DNA of 64,000 nt. Origin: Hymenobacter monticola (lineage in GTDB: Bacteria > Bacteroidota > Bacteroidia > Cytophagales > Hymenobacteraceae). The stretch spans positions 2,728,001 through 2,792,000 of the forward strand of contig NZ_CP094534.1 in the NCBI RefSeq assembly GCF_022811645.1, given 5' to 3'. Under the pieces are notes generated by a model, which was not told the origin of the DNA, ran no database searches, and saw only the letters and a program-made list of their open reading frames with translations. Below, piece after piece: positions 34,291 through 43,212 of this stretch. Position 1 is the first letter of the stretch. Every line of letters begins with the position of its first letter. A program made the translations under genes and the position numbers.

Positions 34291-34512
34291 CTAAGGTACG
34301 GGGTCGTAGCCGTGGCCGCCCCAAGGGTGGCAGCTGGCAATGCGCCGCAGCGCCAGGCGCCCGCCCCGCCAGGGCCCGTGCTTGCGGATGGCCTCCGCGG
34401 CATACACCGAGCAGGTGGGCACGTAGCGGCAACTCGGCGCCGTGAGCGGCGAAATGAAGCGCTGGTAGAACCAGACGAGGCCGAGAAACAAGGCGCGGAA
34501 TAGGCGGGACAT
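34291..34512 (-). CDS. yidD: Membrane protein insertion efficiency factor
   Basis: A 73-residue protein of the YidD family, which assists YidC-dependent membrane insertion. The amphipathic opening [20 protein letters not shown] is followed by the cysteine-containing [23 protein letters not shown] and [17 protein letters not shown], all diagnostic. It usually neighbours rnpA, but here it sits between a lipoprotein gene and a YgjP-type protease gene. Confidence 0.95.
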   Translation of the reverse strand: MSRLFRALFLGLVWFYQRFISPLTAPSCRYVPTCSVYAAEAIRKHGPWRGGRLALRRIASCHPWGGHGYDPVP

Positions 34513-34519
34513 GGGGACT

Positions 34520-34601
34520 AGTAGTAAGACGTGAGTAGCAAGAAGTAAGACGAAGTGAGCAACAGTATCTTGTTACTTGCTACTCACTTCTTACTACTTA
34601 A
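34520..34601. repeat. Type C low-complexity inverted repeat
   Basis: Left arm 34520-34560 and right arm 34569-34601 pair imperfectly. The arms are made of short direct units (AGTAAGACG, GTGAGTAGCAAGAAGTAAG). The right arm ends 3 nt before the stop of the YgjP-like gene and the left arm begins 8 nt before the yidD start. Confidence 0.75.
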
Positions 34602-34603
34602 GG

Positions 34604-35338
34604 CTACTTCGGCAGCGCGTTCAAATCCGATTTCCAGCGCTCCCAGTCGGGCAGCAGGCGGGTTTGCAGGTCGTAAAAAGCCTTGGAATGGTCGCCCACC
34701 AGCAGGTGGCAGCATTCGTGTAGCAGCACGTAGTCGAGGCACTCGGGACGGGTGCGCACCAACTCGGGCGAGAGGCGAATGCGGGCCGTGCGCGGCGTGC
34801 AGCTGCCCCAGCGCGTGCGCATCTGGCGCACCGAGAGGGTAGGGCGGGTGAGGTTAAACTCCGCGAAGCGCGGCCACACCCGGGCCAGCGACTCGGCAAA
34901 CAACGGCCCTGCTTGCCGGGCATACCAAGCGTGCAGAAGGGCTTCGGTTTCGGCTTCAGTAAGCGGCGCGGGGCTACTGATAACGAGTGTTTCTTCCTCC
35001 AGAGCCACGCCAGGCCGAGAGGCTTCGGCAAAACGCAGCGGGTAGGCCTGGCCCTGATAAAGGTGCAGGCTGCCGGCCTCGTAGCGGCGGCTGGGTGCGG
35101 GCGCCGGGCGGCGGGCAAAGCTTTCCCGGTGTTTGAGAATCCAATCGGCTTTGCGCAGCACCTGCTGGGCCACCCACTCGGGCGAGGTGCCGGCGGGGGC
35201 GCTGATGTGCACGCTTCCGTCGGGCCGCACAGCGAAGCCGATGGTGCGGCGCGAACGGAAAACCAGGGTGTAGTGAAGCGGTTGGTTGCGGTAAAGAAGG
35301 GTTTCGCGGCGGGGCGCGGCGGAGAAGGAGCGGGGCAT
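34604..35338 (-). CDS. YgjP/SprT-like zinc metalloprotease domain protein
   Basis: 244 residues. The N-terminal part (FRSRRTIGFAVRPDGSVHISAP) is the typical start of the YgjP-type fold. The zinc motif is HECCH in YVLLHECCHLLVGDHSKAFYD (about residue 205), followed by the conserved PDWERWKSDLN. The middle has LSVRQMRTRWGSCTPRTARIRLSPELVRTRPECLDYV, characteristic of DUF45. It is probably cytoplasmic; the biological substrate is not known. Confidence 0.9.
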   Translation of the reverse strand: MPRSFSAAPRRETLLYRNQPLHYTLVFRSRRTIGFAVRPDGSVHISAPAGTSPEWVAQQVLRKADWILKHRESFARRPAPAPSRRYEAGSLHLYQGQAYPLRFAEASRPGVALEEETLVISSPAPLTEAETEALLHAWYARQAGPLFAESLARVWPRFAEFNLTRPTLSVRQMRTRWGSCTPRTARIRLSPELVRTRPECLDYVLLHECCHLLVGDHSKAFYDLQTRLLPDWERWKSDLNALPK

Positions 35339-35445
35339 ACGGCAGCAAGTTCGGCAAGGGCGCCGGGATGGATAACCGCCGAGTCCACCAAAATAATTTC
35401 GAAACCAAGCTCAAGCAATTGCCGGCCGCGTGGTACCTTCCCGTC

Positions 35446-36375
35446 ATGCAACACTGTTTACCCCGGTATCTTTCAATAATTGGTTTCTTTTGGGCTTGTT
35501 CGGGTGGGCTGACGGCCGCCGCGCAGGGCAACGGCCCGGGTGTGCGGGGCGCCCGCGCGGCCGGCCTCAGCAACGCCTCGGTGGCGCTGGCCGGCGAGGT
35601 GTGGAGCATGGGCAACAACGTGGCCGGCATCGGCGAGATTAAGCAGCCCAGTGTGGGGTTTTACGGCGAAAACCGCTACTTCAGCTCGGCCCTGAACGTG
35701 GGCGCGCTCACCGTAGCGCTGCCGCTGGGCCGCCAGCCCAACACCGGCACGCCCACCGACGGCATGGCCGCTCCCCAGGTAGTGGCGCCGGCCGCCCGCA
35801 CCTGGGCCCGCCACGGCGTGGTGGCGTTTGAAGCGCAGCGCTTCGGCGGCGTGCTCTACAACGAAACCCGCGTGGGCGCCGGCTACGGATACCGCTTCGG
35901 CCAAATCAGCCTCGGCGCCCGCGTCGACATGCTGCAAGTGAGCATCGAGGGGCTGGGCAGCCGGCGCGTGCTGCTGGGCACGCTGGGCGGGCAGATTGAG
36001 GTGCTGCCCAACCGCCTGACCTTCGGCGCCTCGCTCTACAACCTGAGCCAAACCCGCCTGGCCAGCTACCAGGACGAGCGGGTGCCCACCGTCCTCAAGG
36101 CTGGCCTGGCCTACCGGCCCGGCTCGCAGGTGCTGCTGGTGGTCGAAACCGAAAAAGACGTGGAGCGTGCCGCCAATTTCAAAGCGGGCCTGGAATACCG
36201 GCCAGTGCCAGTGCTGGCCGCGCGCCTGGGCCTGGCTTCGCTCACCGAGCAGGCCAGCGCGGGCATCGGGCTAGCGACTGGGAGCTTTCAGCTAGACTAC
36301 GCGGCGGCGTTTCAGCAGGCGCTGGGTTTCAGCCATCACCTGAGCATCAGTAAGTCGTGGGGCGGGAAGCAATGA
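35446..36375 (+). CDS. PorV/PorQ-like outer-membrane beta-barrel protein
   Basis: From the ATG at 35446 the 309-residue product has a signal peptide (RYLSIIGFFWACSGGLTAAAQ). The PorV/PorQ-type opening GARAAGLSNASVALAGEVWSMGNNVAG follows, then alternating beta strands to an aromatic-rich C-terminus. PorV and PorQ proteins serve type IX secretion, and this may be a relative; a general outer-membrane protein is also possible. The frame upstream to 35368 has no signal features. It overlaps the next gene by ATGA. Confidence 0.78.
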   Translation: MQHCLPRYLSIIGFFWACSGGLTAAAQGNGPGVRGARAAGLSNASVALAGEVWSMGNNVAGIGEIKQPSVGFYGENRYFSSALNVGALTVALPLGRQPNTGTPTDGMAAPQVVAPAARTWARHGVVAFEAQRFGGVLYNETRVGAGYGYRFGQISLGARVDMLQVSIEGLGSRRVLLGTLGGQIEVLPNRLTFGASLYNLSQTRLASYQDERVPTVLKAGLAYRPGSQVLLVVETEKDVERAANFKAGLEYRPVPVLAARLGLASLTEQASAGIGLATGSFQLDYAAAFQQALGFSHHLSISKSWGGKQ

Positions 36376-38540
36376 AGAGAACTTTACGCTTAGCTACTTC
36401 GGGGAAGATGCGAAACGGCCTGGCTGGGCTGGTAGCTGGCAGCGCCTTGCTGCTAAGTCATTCGCTGAAAGCGCAGGACTACGTGCGGCGCGCGCCCGAC
36501 CTCGACCGATTGACGCAGGAGCTGTTTGCCGAAATCCAGTCGGACCAGGTACCCTACGAGGACCTGTACGAGACGCTGCTGCAGTACTACCAAACGCCCA
36601 TCAACCTCAACACCGCCACCCGCGAGGAGCTGCGCGGGTTGCTGCTGCTCAACGAAAACCAGATAACCACGCTGCTCAAGCACCGCCAGGAAAACGGCGA
36701 CCTGCTGAGCGTGTATGAGCTGCAAAGCATTGAGGGCTACGACCTGCGCACCATCAACCGCATTCTGCCCTTCGTGACAGTGCAAAGCAGCAACGCCAAC
36801 CGCAGCCGCGGCACGCTGTGGCAGCGCATTGCCCGCGAAGACAACAACGCCCTGTTTCTGCGCTACGAGCGGGTGCTGCAGCAGCGCCAGGGCTACACGC
36901 CGCCCACCATCTACCAGGGCCAGCCCACTACGCGCTACCTCGGCTCGCCCGACAAGATGCTCATTCGCTACCGCGTGAGCCACACCAAGGACTTTAGCCT
37001 GGGCTTTTCTCTGGAAAAGGACGCCGGTGAGCAATTCATTTGGAACCCGAAGAACGGGCAGTTCGGAGCCGACTATGTGTCGGCGCACTTCGTGCTGCAG
37101 GAGCGGGGGCGGCTCAAAACCCTGGCGCTGGGCGACTACCAGCTGCAGTTCGGGCAGGGGCTGCTGCTGTCGTCGGGCCTGGGCGTGGGCAAGGGGGCCG
37201 AAACCATTACCACGCTGCGGCGCTCGTCGCTGGGCGTGCGAGCGTACTCGTCGCTGCTCGAAAACACGTTTTTCCGGGGCGGGGCGGCCACGGTGCAGGT
37301 GGCGCCCACGGTGCAGGCCACGGCGTTTGTGTCGCACAAGAACGTGGACGCCAACCTGCAGCAAAGCCAGGATTCGCTGGCGCAGTTCGACGAGTTTACT
37401 TCGGGCCTGCTCTACACCGGCTTCCACCGCACGGCCTCGGAGCTGGCCAACCGCCACCAGCTGCAGGAAACCATCGGGGGCGGCAACGCCACTTACACCA
37501 GCCGCGACGGCAACCTGGCCATCGGGGCCACGGGCGTGTTCACGCACTACGGCACGGCCTTGCTCAAGCGCCCTGAGCCCTACAACCGCTTCGAGTTCAG
37601 CGGCAAGGAAAACCTGGCCCTCAGCCTCAACTACAGCTACGTGTACCGCAACTTCCTGCTTTTTGGCGAGACGGCGCGCAGCAGCGGGGGCGGCCTGGGC
37701 ACCGTGAACGGCCTGCTGGCCAGCCTGGGCCCGCAAGTGGACGCGGCCCTGCTGGTGCGCCACTACGACGCCGACTTCCACACGCTCTACGGCAACGCCT
37801 TCAGCGAAAACACCCGCAACATCAACGAAACCGGCGTGTACCTCGGCCTGAAGGTGCGGCCCATTGCGCAGTGGGAAATATCGGCCTACTACGACCAGTT
37901 CCGCTTTCCGTGGTTGCGCTACCGGGCCAGTTCGCCCACCGACGGCCACGACGCCCTGGTGCGCGTGGCCTATTCGCCCACCAAAACCAGCTTGCTCTAC
38001 GTGCAGGCCCGCCAGCGCCTCAAGCCCCGCGACCTGGCCACCGCTGACCTTGTCAACATCGCCGCCAACCGCGTGCTACCCCTGCCCGGCGAGCAGCTGC
38101 GCCAAAGCCTGCTGGTGTACTACAACACCGACGTGAGCACGGCGCTCAGCCTGCGCACCCGCATGCAAACCTCGCGCCTGCGCGACGACACCAATCTGGC
38201 CTGGCGCAGCGGCTACGCCCTGGCCCAGGACGTGAGCTACCAGCTCAACCGCAGCCTCAAGCTCACCGCCCGCTACTCGCTCTTCGACGCCGACGACTAC
38301 GACACCCGCCAGTACGTGTATGAGCAGGACGTGCTGCTGGCCGTGTCCATCCCCGCCCTCTACGGCCAGGGCACCCGCGTCTACGGCATCGCCGAAATCC
38401 GCCTCAACCGCTCCATGACGCTGTGGCTGCGCTACGCCGAAACCCGCTACCGCCACCAGGGCACAATTGGGAGCGGCCTCGAAACCATTCAGGGCTCGCT
38501 GCGCAACGAGGTGAAGGCGCAATTGCGGGTGAAGTTTTAG
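36372..38540 (+). CDS. Helix-hairpin-helix / outer-membrane barrel protein
   Basis: About 722 residues from the ATG at 36372, which overlaps the previous stop by ATGA. A signal sequence (about residues 15-35, ending SLKAQ) is followed by two ComEA-like helix-hairpin-helix units: PINLNTATREELRGLLLLNENQI and LLSVYELQSIEGYDLRTINRILP. The remaining 550 residues are rich in alternating polar/aromatic strands (NLALSLNYSYVYRNFLLFGE) and end in VKAQLRVKF, typical of an outer-membrane barrel. Similar fusions are common in Bacteroidota; their role is not established. The TAG stop lies in the left arm of the type D repeat. Confidence 0.85.
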   Translation: MKRTLRLATSGKMRNGLAGLVAGSALLLSHSLKAQDYVRRAPDLDRLTQELFAEIQSDQVPYEDLYETLLQYYQTPINLNTATREELRGLLLLNENQITTLLKHRQENGDLLSVYELQSIEGYDLRTINRILPFVTVQSSNANRSRGTLWQRIAREDNNALFLRYERVLQQRQGYTPPTIYQGQPTTRYLGSPDKMLIRYRVSHTKDFSLGFSLEKDAGEQFIWNPKNGQFGADYVSAHFVLQERGRLKTLALGDYQLQFGQGLLLSSGLGVGKGAETITTLRRSSLGVRAYSSLLENTFFRGGAATVQVAPTVQATAFVSHKNVDANLQQSQDSLAQFDEFTSGLLYTGFHRTASELANRHQLQETIGGGNATYTSRDGNLAIGATGVFTHYGTALLKRPEPYNRFEFSGKENLALSLNYSYVYRNFLLFGETARSSGGGLGTVNGLLASLGPQVDAALLVRHYDADFHTLYGNAFSENTRNINETGVYLGLKVRPIAQWEISAYYDQFRFPWLRYRASSPTDGHDALVRVAYSPTKTSLLYVQARQRLKPRDLATADLVNIAANRVLPLPGEQLRQSLLVYYNTDVSTALSLRTRMQTSRLRDDTNLAWRSGYALAQDVSYQLNRSLKLTARYSLFDADDYDTRQYVYEQDVLLAVSIPALYGQGTRVYGIAEIRLNRSMTLWLRYAETRYRHQGTIGSGLETIQGSLRNEVKAQLRVKF

Positions 38541-39021
38541 GTATTCGGTTTTTGGTGTTGGGTTTTAGGTTTTTGGTGTTGGGGTGTTACGGCGGTAGGT
38601 TATTAGGTTATTGAGCATTCGCATTCCATCTGCTAATAGCTGGAGAAGTGCTTCGGCCTCATGGGTGGAAACCAGACGACGTTCCTGCGCGCGTTTCACC
38701 CACAGGCAGGTTTCACGGGCTGACCCACGGGCAATGACGAAAAAGTGAAGCGCGTCAGCCTTGCTGTAGCGTCCATCGCCTTCTACTAAATTGGCCCCGA
38801 TGCTATCGGCAGAGCGAATAATCTGTTTACCAATAGTATCCTGGGCCAACAACTTCCACTGTTGCACCATATCCCAAATGCGTCCCGTGGCTTCCTCAAA
38901 GCGCGCGAAGACCATCAGTTCCTCCATTGGTTGATGCATAAAGAAGAGCAGATTATTGAATCAATACCGAACACCCAAAACCTAAAACCTAACACTTAAA
39001 ACCGAACACCCAATACCTACC
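38535..39021. mobile_element. Type D inverted-repeat element carrying a four-helix-bundle gene
   Basis: Left arm 38535-38588 and right arm 38964-39021 are long imperfect inverted repeats. The left arm contains the direct repeat GGTTTTTGGTGTTGGG twice (38547-38562 and 38568-38583). The 487-bp unit lies exactly between two convergent genes whose stops (38540 and 39023) touch the arms. It encloses one gene on the minus strand. The architecture resembles the type A-C elements elsewhere in the window plus an ORF. Mobility is inferred; no target duplication was established. Confidence 0.6.
38565..38939 (-). CDS. Four-helix-bundle protein (23S rRNA intervening-sequence protein family)
   Basis: A 124-residue all-helical protein with the family signature IIRSADSIGANLVEGDGRYSK (about residue 40). 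It is followed by ALHFFVIARGSARETCLWV and a final helix EAEALLQLLADGMRMLNNLI. The family includes ORFs inside 23S rRNA intervening sequences (Leptospira, Coxiella) and relatives of the Avd accessory protein of diversity-generating retroelements. No reverse transcriptase or variable repeat is present here. The last eight residues and the stop are encoded by the inverted-repeat arm. Codon use is less GC-rich than in the neighbours. Confidence 0.9.
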   Translation of the reverse strand: MHQPMEELMVFARFEEATGRIWDMVQQWKLLAQDTIGKQIIRSADSIGANLVEGDGRYSKADALHFFVIARGSARETCLWVKRAQERRLVSTHEAEALLQLLADGMRMLNNLITYRRNTPTPKT

Positions 39022-39022
39022 C

Positions 39023-40969
39023 CTAGCTCTCCGTCTTCAGCAGCACCACTTGGGCCTTGTCGGCGGCGCTGATTTTACGGCGGAAATCCAGGTAGCCGGC
39101 GTAGGCGGTGGCGGGCAGCTGGCCGCGCTTCATTTCGAGGCGGCGGATGTACTGAATGCTGCCATCAGGCAAGGCAGCATACTGGCTGGAATAGATGCCA
39201 TAAGCGGTGCTGAGCTGCACGGGCGCGGGCAGGTTTTCGGGCTTGAAGCCGGCGGGCAGGTGCAGGCGCACGGTGTCGGCGTGCAGGCAGGCGTCGGACA
39301 GCCACACGGGCGTCTGGCGCTCGCCCACCTGGGCGGGCAGGGCGGGCAGGCGGCTCAATAGGTTGGGCGCAATGAACACGCGCTTGCCGCTGGGCGCCGC
39401 GAAGCCCGGCAGCGCCAGGCCCAGGGTTTCGACGATACCGGGCGCGCCCTTGCTGGGTGTGGCAGCCAGGTTGAATTTGGTGAGCGTAAAGGTGGGCAGC
39501 CGGAGGTGGTCGGTGACGTACTTCTTCTGGTCGGTAGGGCCCAGCTCGTGCAGCAGCTGGGCATACAGGTCCTGCTCCTGGCCGGTGCGCAGGGTGCGCG
39601 CCGTGGCCGTGGCCCCGCCTTTTTCGTCGATGAACAGGTCGAGGCGGCGCTCCTGACGGTTTTCGGCCACGCCGTAGCGGGGCGTGGCCACCAGTTGTCC
39701 GCCCTTGGGCGTCACCAGCAGGGCGTGGCGGTTGCCGGTGAAGCTGCCCATGTAGCCAAACGGCGCGGTCTGGCTGGTGCATTCCAGCCACAGGGTGTCG
39801 GGCTTGCCGGCCTGGGCCAGGGGCACGCACACAATGGCGTGGTTGAACTGCGAGCTGGGGAAGTCGGCGCGCAGGTCGGGGCGGTCGGCGCCGGCGCCCA
39901 CCAGGGCCACGTAGGCGGGCACGCCGGCGGCGGCCAGCAGGGCCGTGGTGTAGTTGCTCAGGGCCTTGCAGTCGCCGTAGCCGTTGCTGGCCACCGAGCT
40001 GGCCGGGAAGGTTTGCCAGCCGCCCAGGCCCAGCTGCACCGAGATGTAGCGGGTGCTGCCCTGCAGCATTTCGTACACGCGCCGGGCCTTGGTGCGGGCA
40101 TCGGGCGCATCCTTCACCAGGGCCTGCACCTTGGCCACGGTGGCGGGCGGCAACACGTCGCGGCCGGCGTTCAGCTCGTAGCTCCACTGGCCCAGGCCCT
40201 GCCAGGTGGCAGCTGTGCCCTTGTAGCCTTGCACTTCAAAATTGCCGGGCGCCAGCACCACCGCGGGCGTGGTGTAGGCCAGCGGCGGGGCGGCTTCTTC
40301 CTCTTCCACAGCAGGCAGGTTAGCTAGCCGCCATTCGTACACTTCCTGGCCGGACGCGCTGCCACGCGTCACGGCCACGCCCTTGGGCAGCTGCCGCTCC
40401 TGGTAGCGCAGGGGCAGGGCGGACGGCGTCGTCACCTTGAAGGTGGCGCTTTGCACGGCCAGGCCTTCCTCGTCCTGGGGCTGAAAGCTGGGGTAAAACA
40501 AGGCATTATCCACCGCCAGCTCGTAGTCAAATTCCACGGTGTAGGGCGTTTGGGGCTGGCGCAAATCGGCGTAGCGCACGCGCACGTCGGTCATGAAATT
40601 GCCGCCCGCGTCGCCCACGCCCTGGTCGTGGATTTCGGCAGCGCGCAGCTGGTGCAGCAGGCGGCCGTCGGCGTCGTACACGGCGCCGCGCAGGTAGTTA
40701 AGAGCGTGCAGCGCGTCGTAGCTCACCGAGTGGCGGCCCTGGTCGTCGCCGGCCGCATCCAGCACTGTAACCACGCGGTGCACGGCGTATACCAGCCGCC
40801 CGGCCGACTTCACGGTTACCACTTCGTCGTTGGCGCGGAGCACGGCGTGGGCGCCCTCGCGCAAGGCCGTTGGAATGTCGGCCACCGCGTACTTGGGCGC
40901 CGGCGCGGCCGGGGGCAGCAAAAGGCCACTCAGGGGCAAGGCGGCCAGAAGGGAAAGTAATGCTTTCAT
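39023..40969 (-). CDS. DUF3857 transglutaminase-like protein, catalytic triad plausible
   Basis: About 648 residues from the ATG at 40969, with a signal peptide (MKALLSLLAALPLSGLLLPP). The N-terminal DUF3857 domain includes AGRLVYAVHRVVTVLDAAGDD. The transglutaminase-like core has a Cys in GYGDCKALSNYTTALLAAAG (about residue 317), a His in SQFNHAIVCVPL and an acidic position in DTLWLECTSQTAPFG. A C-terminal beta domain (DUF3858-like) follows. It is probably periplasmic; function unknown. It is the most divergent of three tandem relatives and the only one keeping the Cys and His. I chose the start at the signal peptide rather than 41014. Confidence 0.88.
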   Translation of the reverse strand: MKALLSLLAALPLSGLLLPPAAPAPKYAVADIPTALREGAHAVLRANDEVVTVKSAGRLVYAVHRVVTVLDAAGDDQGRHSVSYDALHALNYLRGAVYDADGRLLHQLRAAEIHDQGVGDAGGNFMTDVRVRYADLRQPQTPYTVEFDYELAVDNALFYPSFQPQDEEGLAVQSATFKVTTPSALPLRYQERQLPKGVAVTRGSASGQEVYEWRLANLPAVEEEEAAPPLAYTTPAVVLAPGNFEVQGYKGTAATWQGLGQWSYELNAGRDVLPPATVAKVQALVKDAPDARTKARRVYEMLQGSTRYISVQLGLGGWQTFPASSVASNGYGDCKALSNYTTALLAAAGVPAYVALVGAGADRPDLRADFPSSQFNHAIVCVPLAQAGKPDTLWLECTSQTAPFGYMGSFTGNRHALLVTPKGGQLVATPRYGVAENRQERRLDLFIDEKGGATATARTLRTGQEQDLYAQLLHELGPTDQKKYVTDHLRLPTFTLTKFNLAATPSKGAPGIVETLGLALPGFAAPSGKRVFIAPNLLSRLPALPAQVGERQTPVWLSDACLHADTVRLHLPAGFKPENLPAPVQLSTAYGIYSSQYAALPDGSIQYIRRLEMKRGQLPATAYAGYLDFRRKISAADKAQVVLLKTES

Positions 40970-41062
40970 CGTTCGTGAGGAATCAAGCAGGAAAAAAGGC
41001 GTCCTGTCGAGCACAGCCGAGACAGAGCGCCTTTTCCCTTGCTTTTTCTTTCTGTTAAAAAA

Positions 41063-43114
41063 CTACGCCTTCTTCTTAATAACCAGTTTCTCGCCCTGCT
41101 TTTCCAGCATGAGGCGGTAGAATTCGCGGAGGTTGCCGTATTCGGCGGCGGCGTAGGCGGGCTTGCGCAGGTTGAGGCGGCTGGTGAGCTGCACCACGCC
41201 CGGGCTCGGGGAGGCCACGCTGTAGAGGAAGCGGCCGCCGCCGTCGGGCAGGTCCATCACGGTGGGCTTGGGCAGCTCGGCCAACTCGTAGCCGGCGGGC
41301 AAAGTCAGGGTTATCATGCGGGTTTCGTCCTTAGGCGCCCCAAAATCGACCGGAAACAGGCGGTCGTCGTGCCGGAAGGGGTTCTGCTCGCCCACAAATT
41401 CGCGCAGCGGGCTCAGGTAAAACGTGCCAACAGAGGCGTCGGCGTCAGACGCCTGGGTAAACTCATAGTCCAGGGCCAGGGGCTTGTCCACGGCGTCGCG
41501 CTGGGCCACGGCAAACTTGGGCACGGTCCAGCCGCTGTGGGGGCGGGCCAGCTCGCTGGCGTATTTCTTCTCGCCCAGGCTGGCCAGCTCGCGGCGCACG
41601 TCGGCGCCGGCGTAGCCGCCGTGCTCCTCGTGCACCTTGCCGCTGAGGCCGCCCTGGGCGTCGAGGGTCAGGGCCACTTGCTGGTAATACACGTAGCGCT
41701 GGCTGGGGGCCAGGTCAATCCAGCGGCCGTCGTTCGAATTCTTCATGATGAGGCGGCCGGCGCCGTTGAGGCAGCGCGCGGGCAGCACGCCGCAGGGCAG
41801 CAGCGGCTCGGTTGCGTCGAGCAGCAGGTCTTTGCCGTCGGGCAGGGCCACATGGCCGGCCACGTAGTTGAAGCGCTCCAGCAGGGGCTGCGTCTGGTTC
41901 ACGCGGCCGTGGCTGCGGGTGCTCAGCAGCAGCGGGTTGGCCGGAATCTCGGCCTCGCGCAGGGCGGCAATGAGCAGCAGGTTCACGTCGGCCACGTTGC
42001 CGTGGTGGGCGTCGTAGGCCTTGCGCAATGGGCCGTTGCTGTAGAGGCTGTTGGCGCCGTCGTAGCGCACAGCACTCATCACCAGCTGGCGCACGGCGGC
42101 GGCGCGGGCGGTCTGGTCGGGGTGTTGGGCCACCAGGGCTTTCAGTTGGTCTTTCAGGAAACCGGTGCGGCCGAGCTGCCCGCCGAAGTTGTCGCTGGTC
42201 AGCAGCTCCATGTCGATTTTGGCCCAGGTGCCGGCCACGTTCTGGTAGCCCTGCCCCGGGAACTGCATGCCCGCCAGCTGAAAACTGATGCGGTCCAGGT
42301 AGTCGTTGGCGGTGGTCATGTAGGGCTCGTCGCGGAAGGCGGGCACGTCCTTCATCGCCCAGCGGTAGTTGGTCATGCGGCTGGTCGCCATATCGGTGCT
42401 GGGGCCTTCGCGGTTGGTGCCCATGCCCCCGCCCGTGTTTCGGCCCGCTGTGTAAATGGTGTACTGAGCGGTGCCCTCGGTCTGGGCTTGCTCGGCCAGG
42501 GCGTGGTAGCCCTGCATCAGCATCTGGTATTTGAAGTACTCGGGGATGCTGGCCCGGAACTCGCTCCAGCGCACCGGGATGTCGCGCTGAAACGTCCAGT
42601 CCTGAAAATTGAAGAAGAAATCCGACGTGACGGCGTAGGTGAACTCAATGACGGAACCCTCGCGCACGTCGGGCAGCGTGAACTTGCGCACCCGCACGTT
42701 GGGCGTCAGCTCTTCCACAAACATGTTGGCGCCGTCGAGCTTGGTGGCCACCACCTTGCCGCCCACCAGGTTGTAGGTGGTGCCGCGCAGGCCGGTAATC
42801 TTCTCCGTGCGCGTGTCGTGGTGGTAGAGCGGCACTTCCACCGTGGCGTGCTCAAAACCGGCTTTTTTCAGGATTTTGATGCGCGTCACGCGTTCCGACG
42901 TCAGCTGGAAGTCGTTGTTGACGTAATTAAAGCCGGTGCGGCCGAAGTCGCAGAGCACCACGGCCGCGGCGGCGCTGTCGGCCACAAACGGCGCCGCCGT
43001 GAGGTCTTTGGGGTCAATCTTTCCGAATTTGATGGGCTCAGTCTGGGCGTGGGCCGCCGCGGCGCTGAGCAACACCGCAGCTACGGCCACCGGGAGGTGT
43101 AGAATTTGTTTCAT
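41063..43114 (-). CDS. DUF3857 transglutaminase-like protein, active site lost
   Basis: 683 residues with a signal peptide (MKQILHLPVAVAAVLLSAAAAHAQ), a DUF3857 domain (LLSAAAAHAQTEPIKFGKID to ERVTRIKILKKAGFEHATVE and REGSVIEFTYAVTSDFFFNF) and a transglutaminase-like domain. The catalytic Cys position reads HHGNVADVNLLLIAALREAE, with no Cys, and the His position reads LERFNYVAG; the Asp remains in LLLDATEPLLPCG. It is therefore probably a binding or structural protein. It is closely related to the next gene upstream (43213-45285), from which it is separated by 98 nt on the same strand. Confidence 0.9.
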   Translation of the reverse strand: MKQILHLPVAVAAVLLSAAAAHAQTEPIKFGKIDPKDLTAAPFVADSAAAAVVLCDFGRTGFNYVNNDFQLTSERVTRIKILKKAGFEHATVEVPLYHHDTRTEKITGLRGTTYNLVGGKVVATKLDGANMFVEELTPNVRVRKFTLPDVREGSVIEFTYAVTSDFFFNFQDWTFQRDIPVRWSEFRASIPEYFKYQMLMQGYHALAEQAQTEGTAQYTIYTAGRNTGGGMGTNREGPSTDMATSRMTNYRWAMKDVPAFRDEPYMTTANDYLDRISFQLAGMQFPGQGYQNVAGTWAKIDMELLTSDNFGGQLGRTGFLKDQLKALVAQHPDQTARAAAVRQLVMSAVRYDGANSLYSNGPLRKAYDAHHGNVADVNLLLIAALREAEIPANPLLLSTRSHGRVNQTQPLLERFNYVAGHVALPDGKDLLLDATEPLLPCGVLPARCLNGAGRLIMKNSNDGRWIDLAPSQRYVYYQQVALTLDAQGGLSGKVHEEHGGYAGADVRRELASLGEKKYASELARPHSGWTVPKFAVAQRDAVDKPLALDYEFTQASDADASVGTFYLSPLREFVGEQNPFRHDDRLFPVDFGAPKDETRMITLTLPAGYELAELPKPTVMDLPDGGGRFLYSVASPSPGVVQLTSRLNLRKPAYAAAEYGNLREFYRLMLEKQGEKLVIKKKA

Positions 43115-43212
43115 TCGAAGCAGAAATAATTAATAATTAGAGTTTTAAGTTAAATGAATGCTTGGGCAAAAGCTTGCGTAAAATCCGCCTGCAGGCAAGG
43201 GCGGAGGCGAGC

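Noticed and set aside
36453..37949. 498-codon open frame on the minus strand
   Set aside because: Antisense shadow of the helix-hairpin-helix/barrel gene.
38565..38939. Diversity-generating retroelement around the four-helix (Avd-like) protein
   Set aside because: No reverse transcriptase, template repeat or variable repeat in the neighbourhood.
41039..43102. 687-codon open frame on the plus strand
   Set aside because: It is exactly antisense to a DUF3857 gene; His/Val/Gly-rich composition typical of shadow frames in GC-rich DNA.
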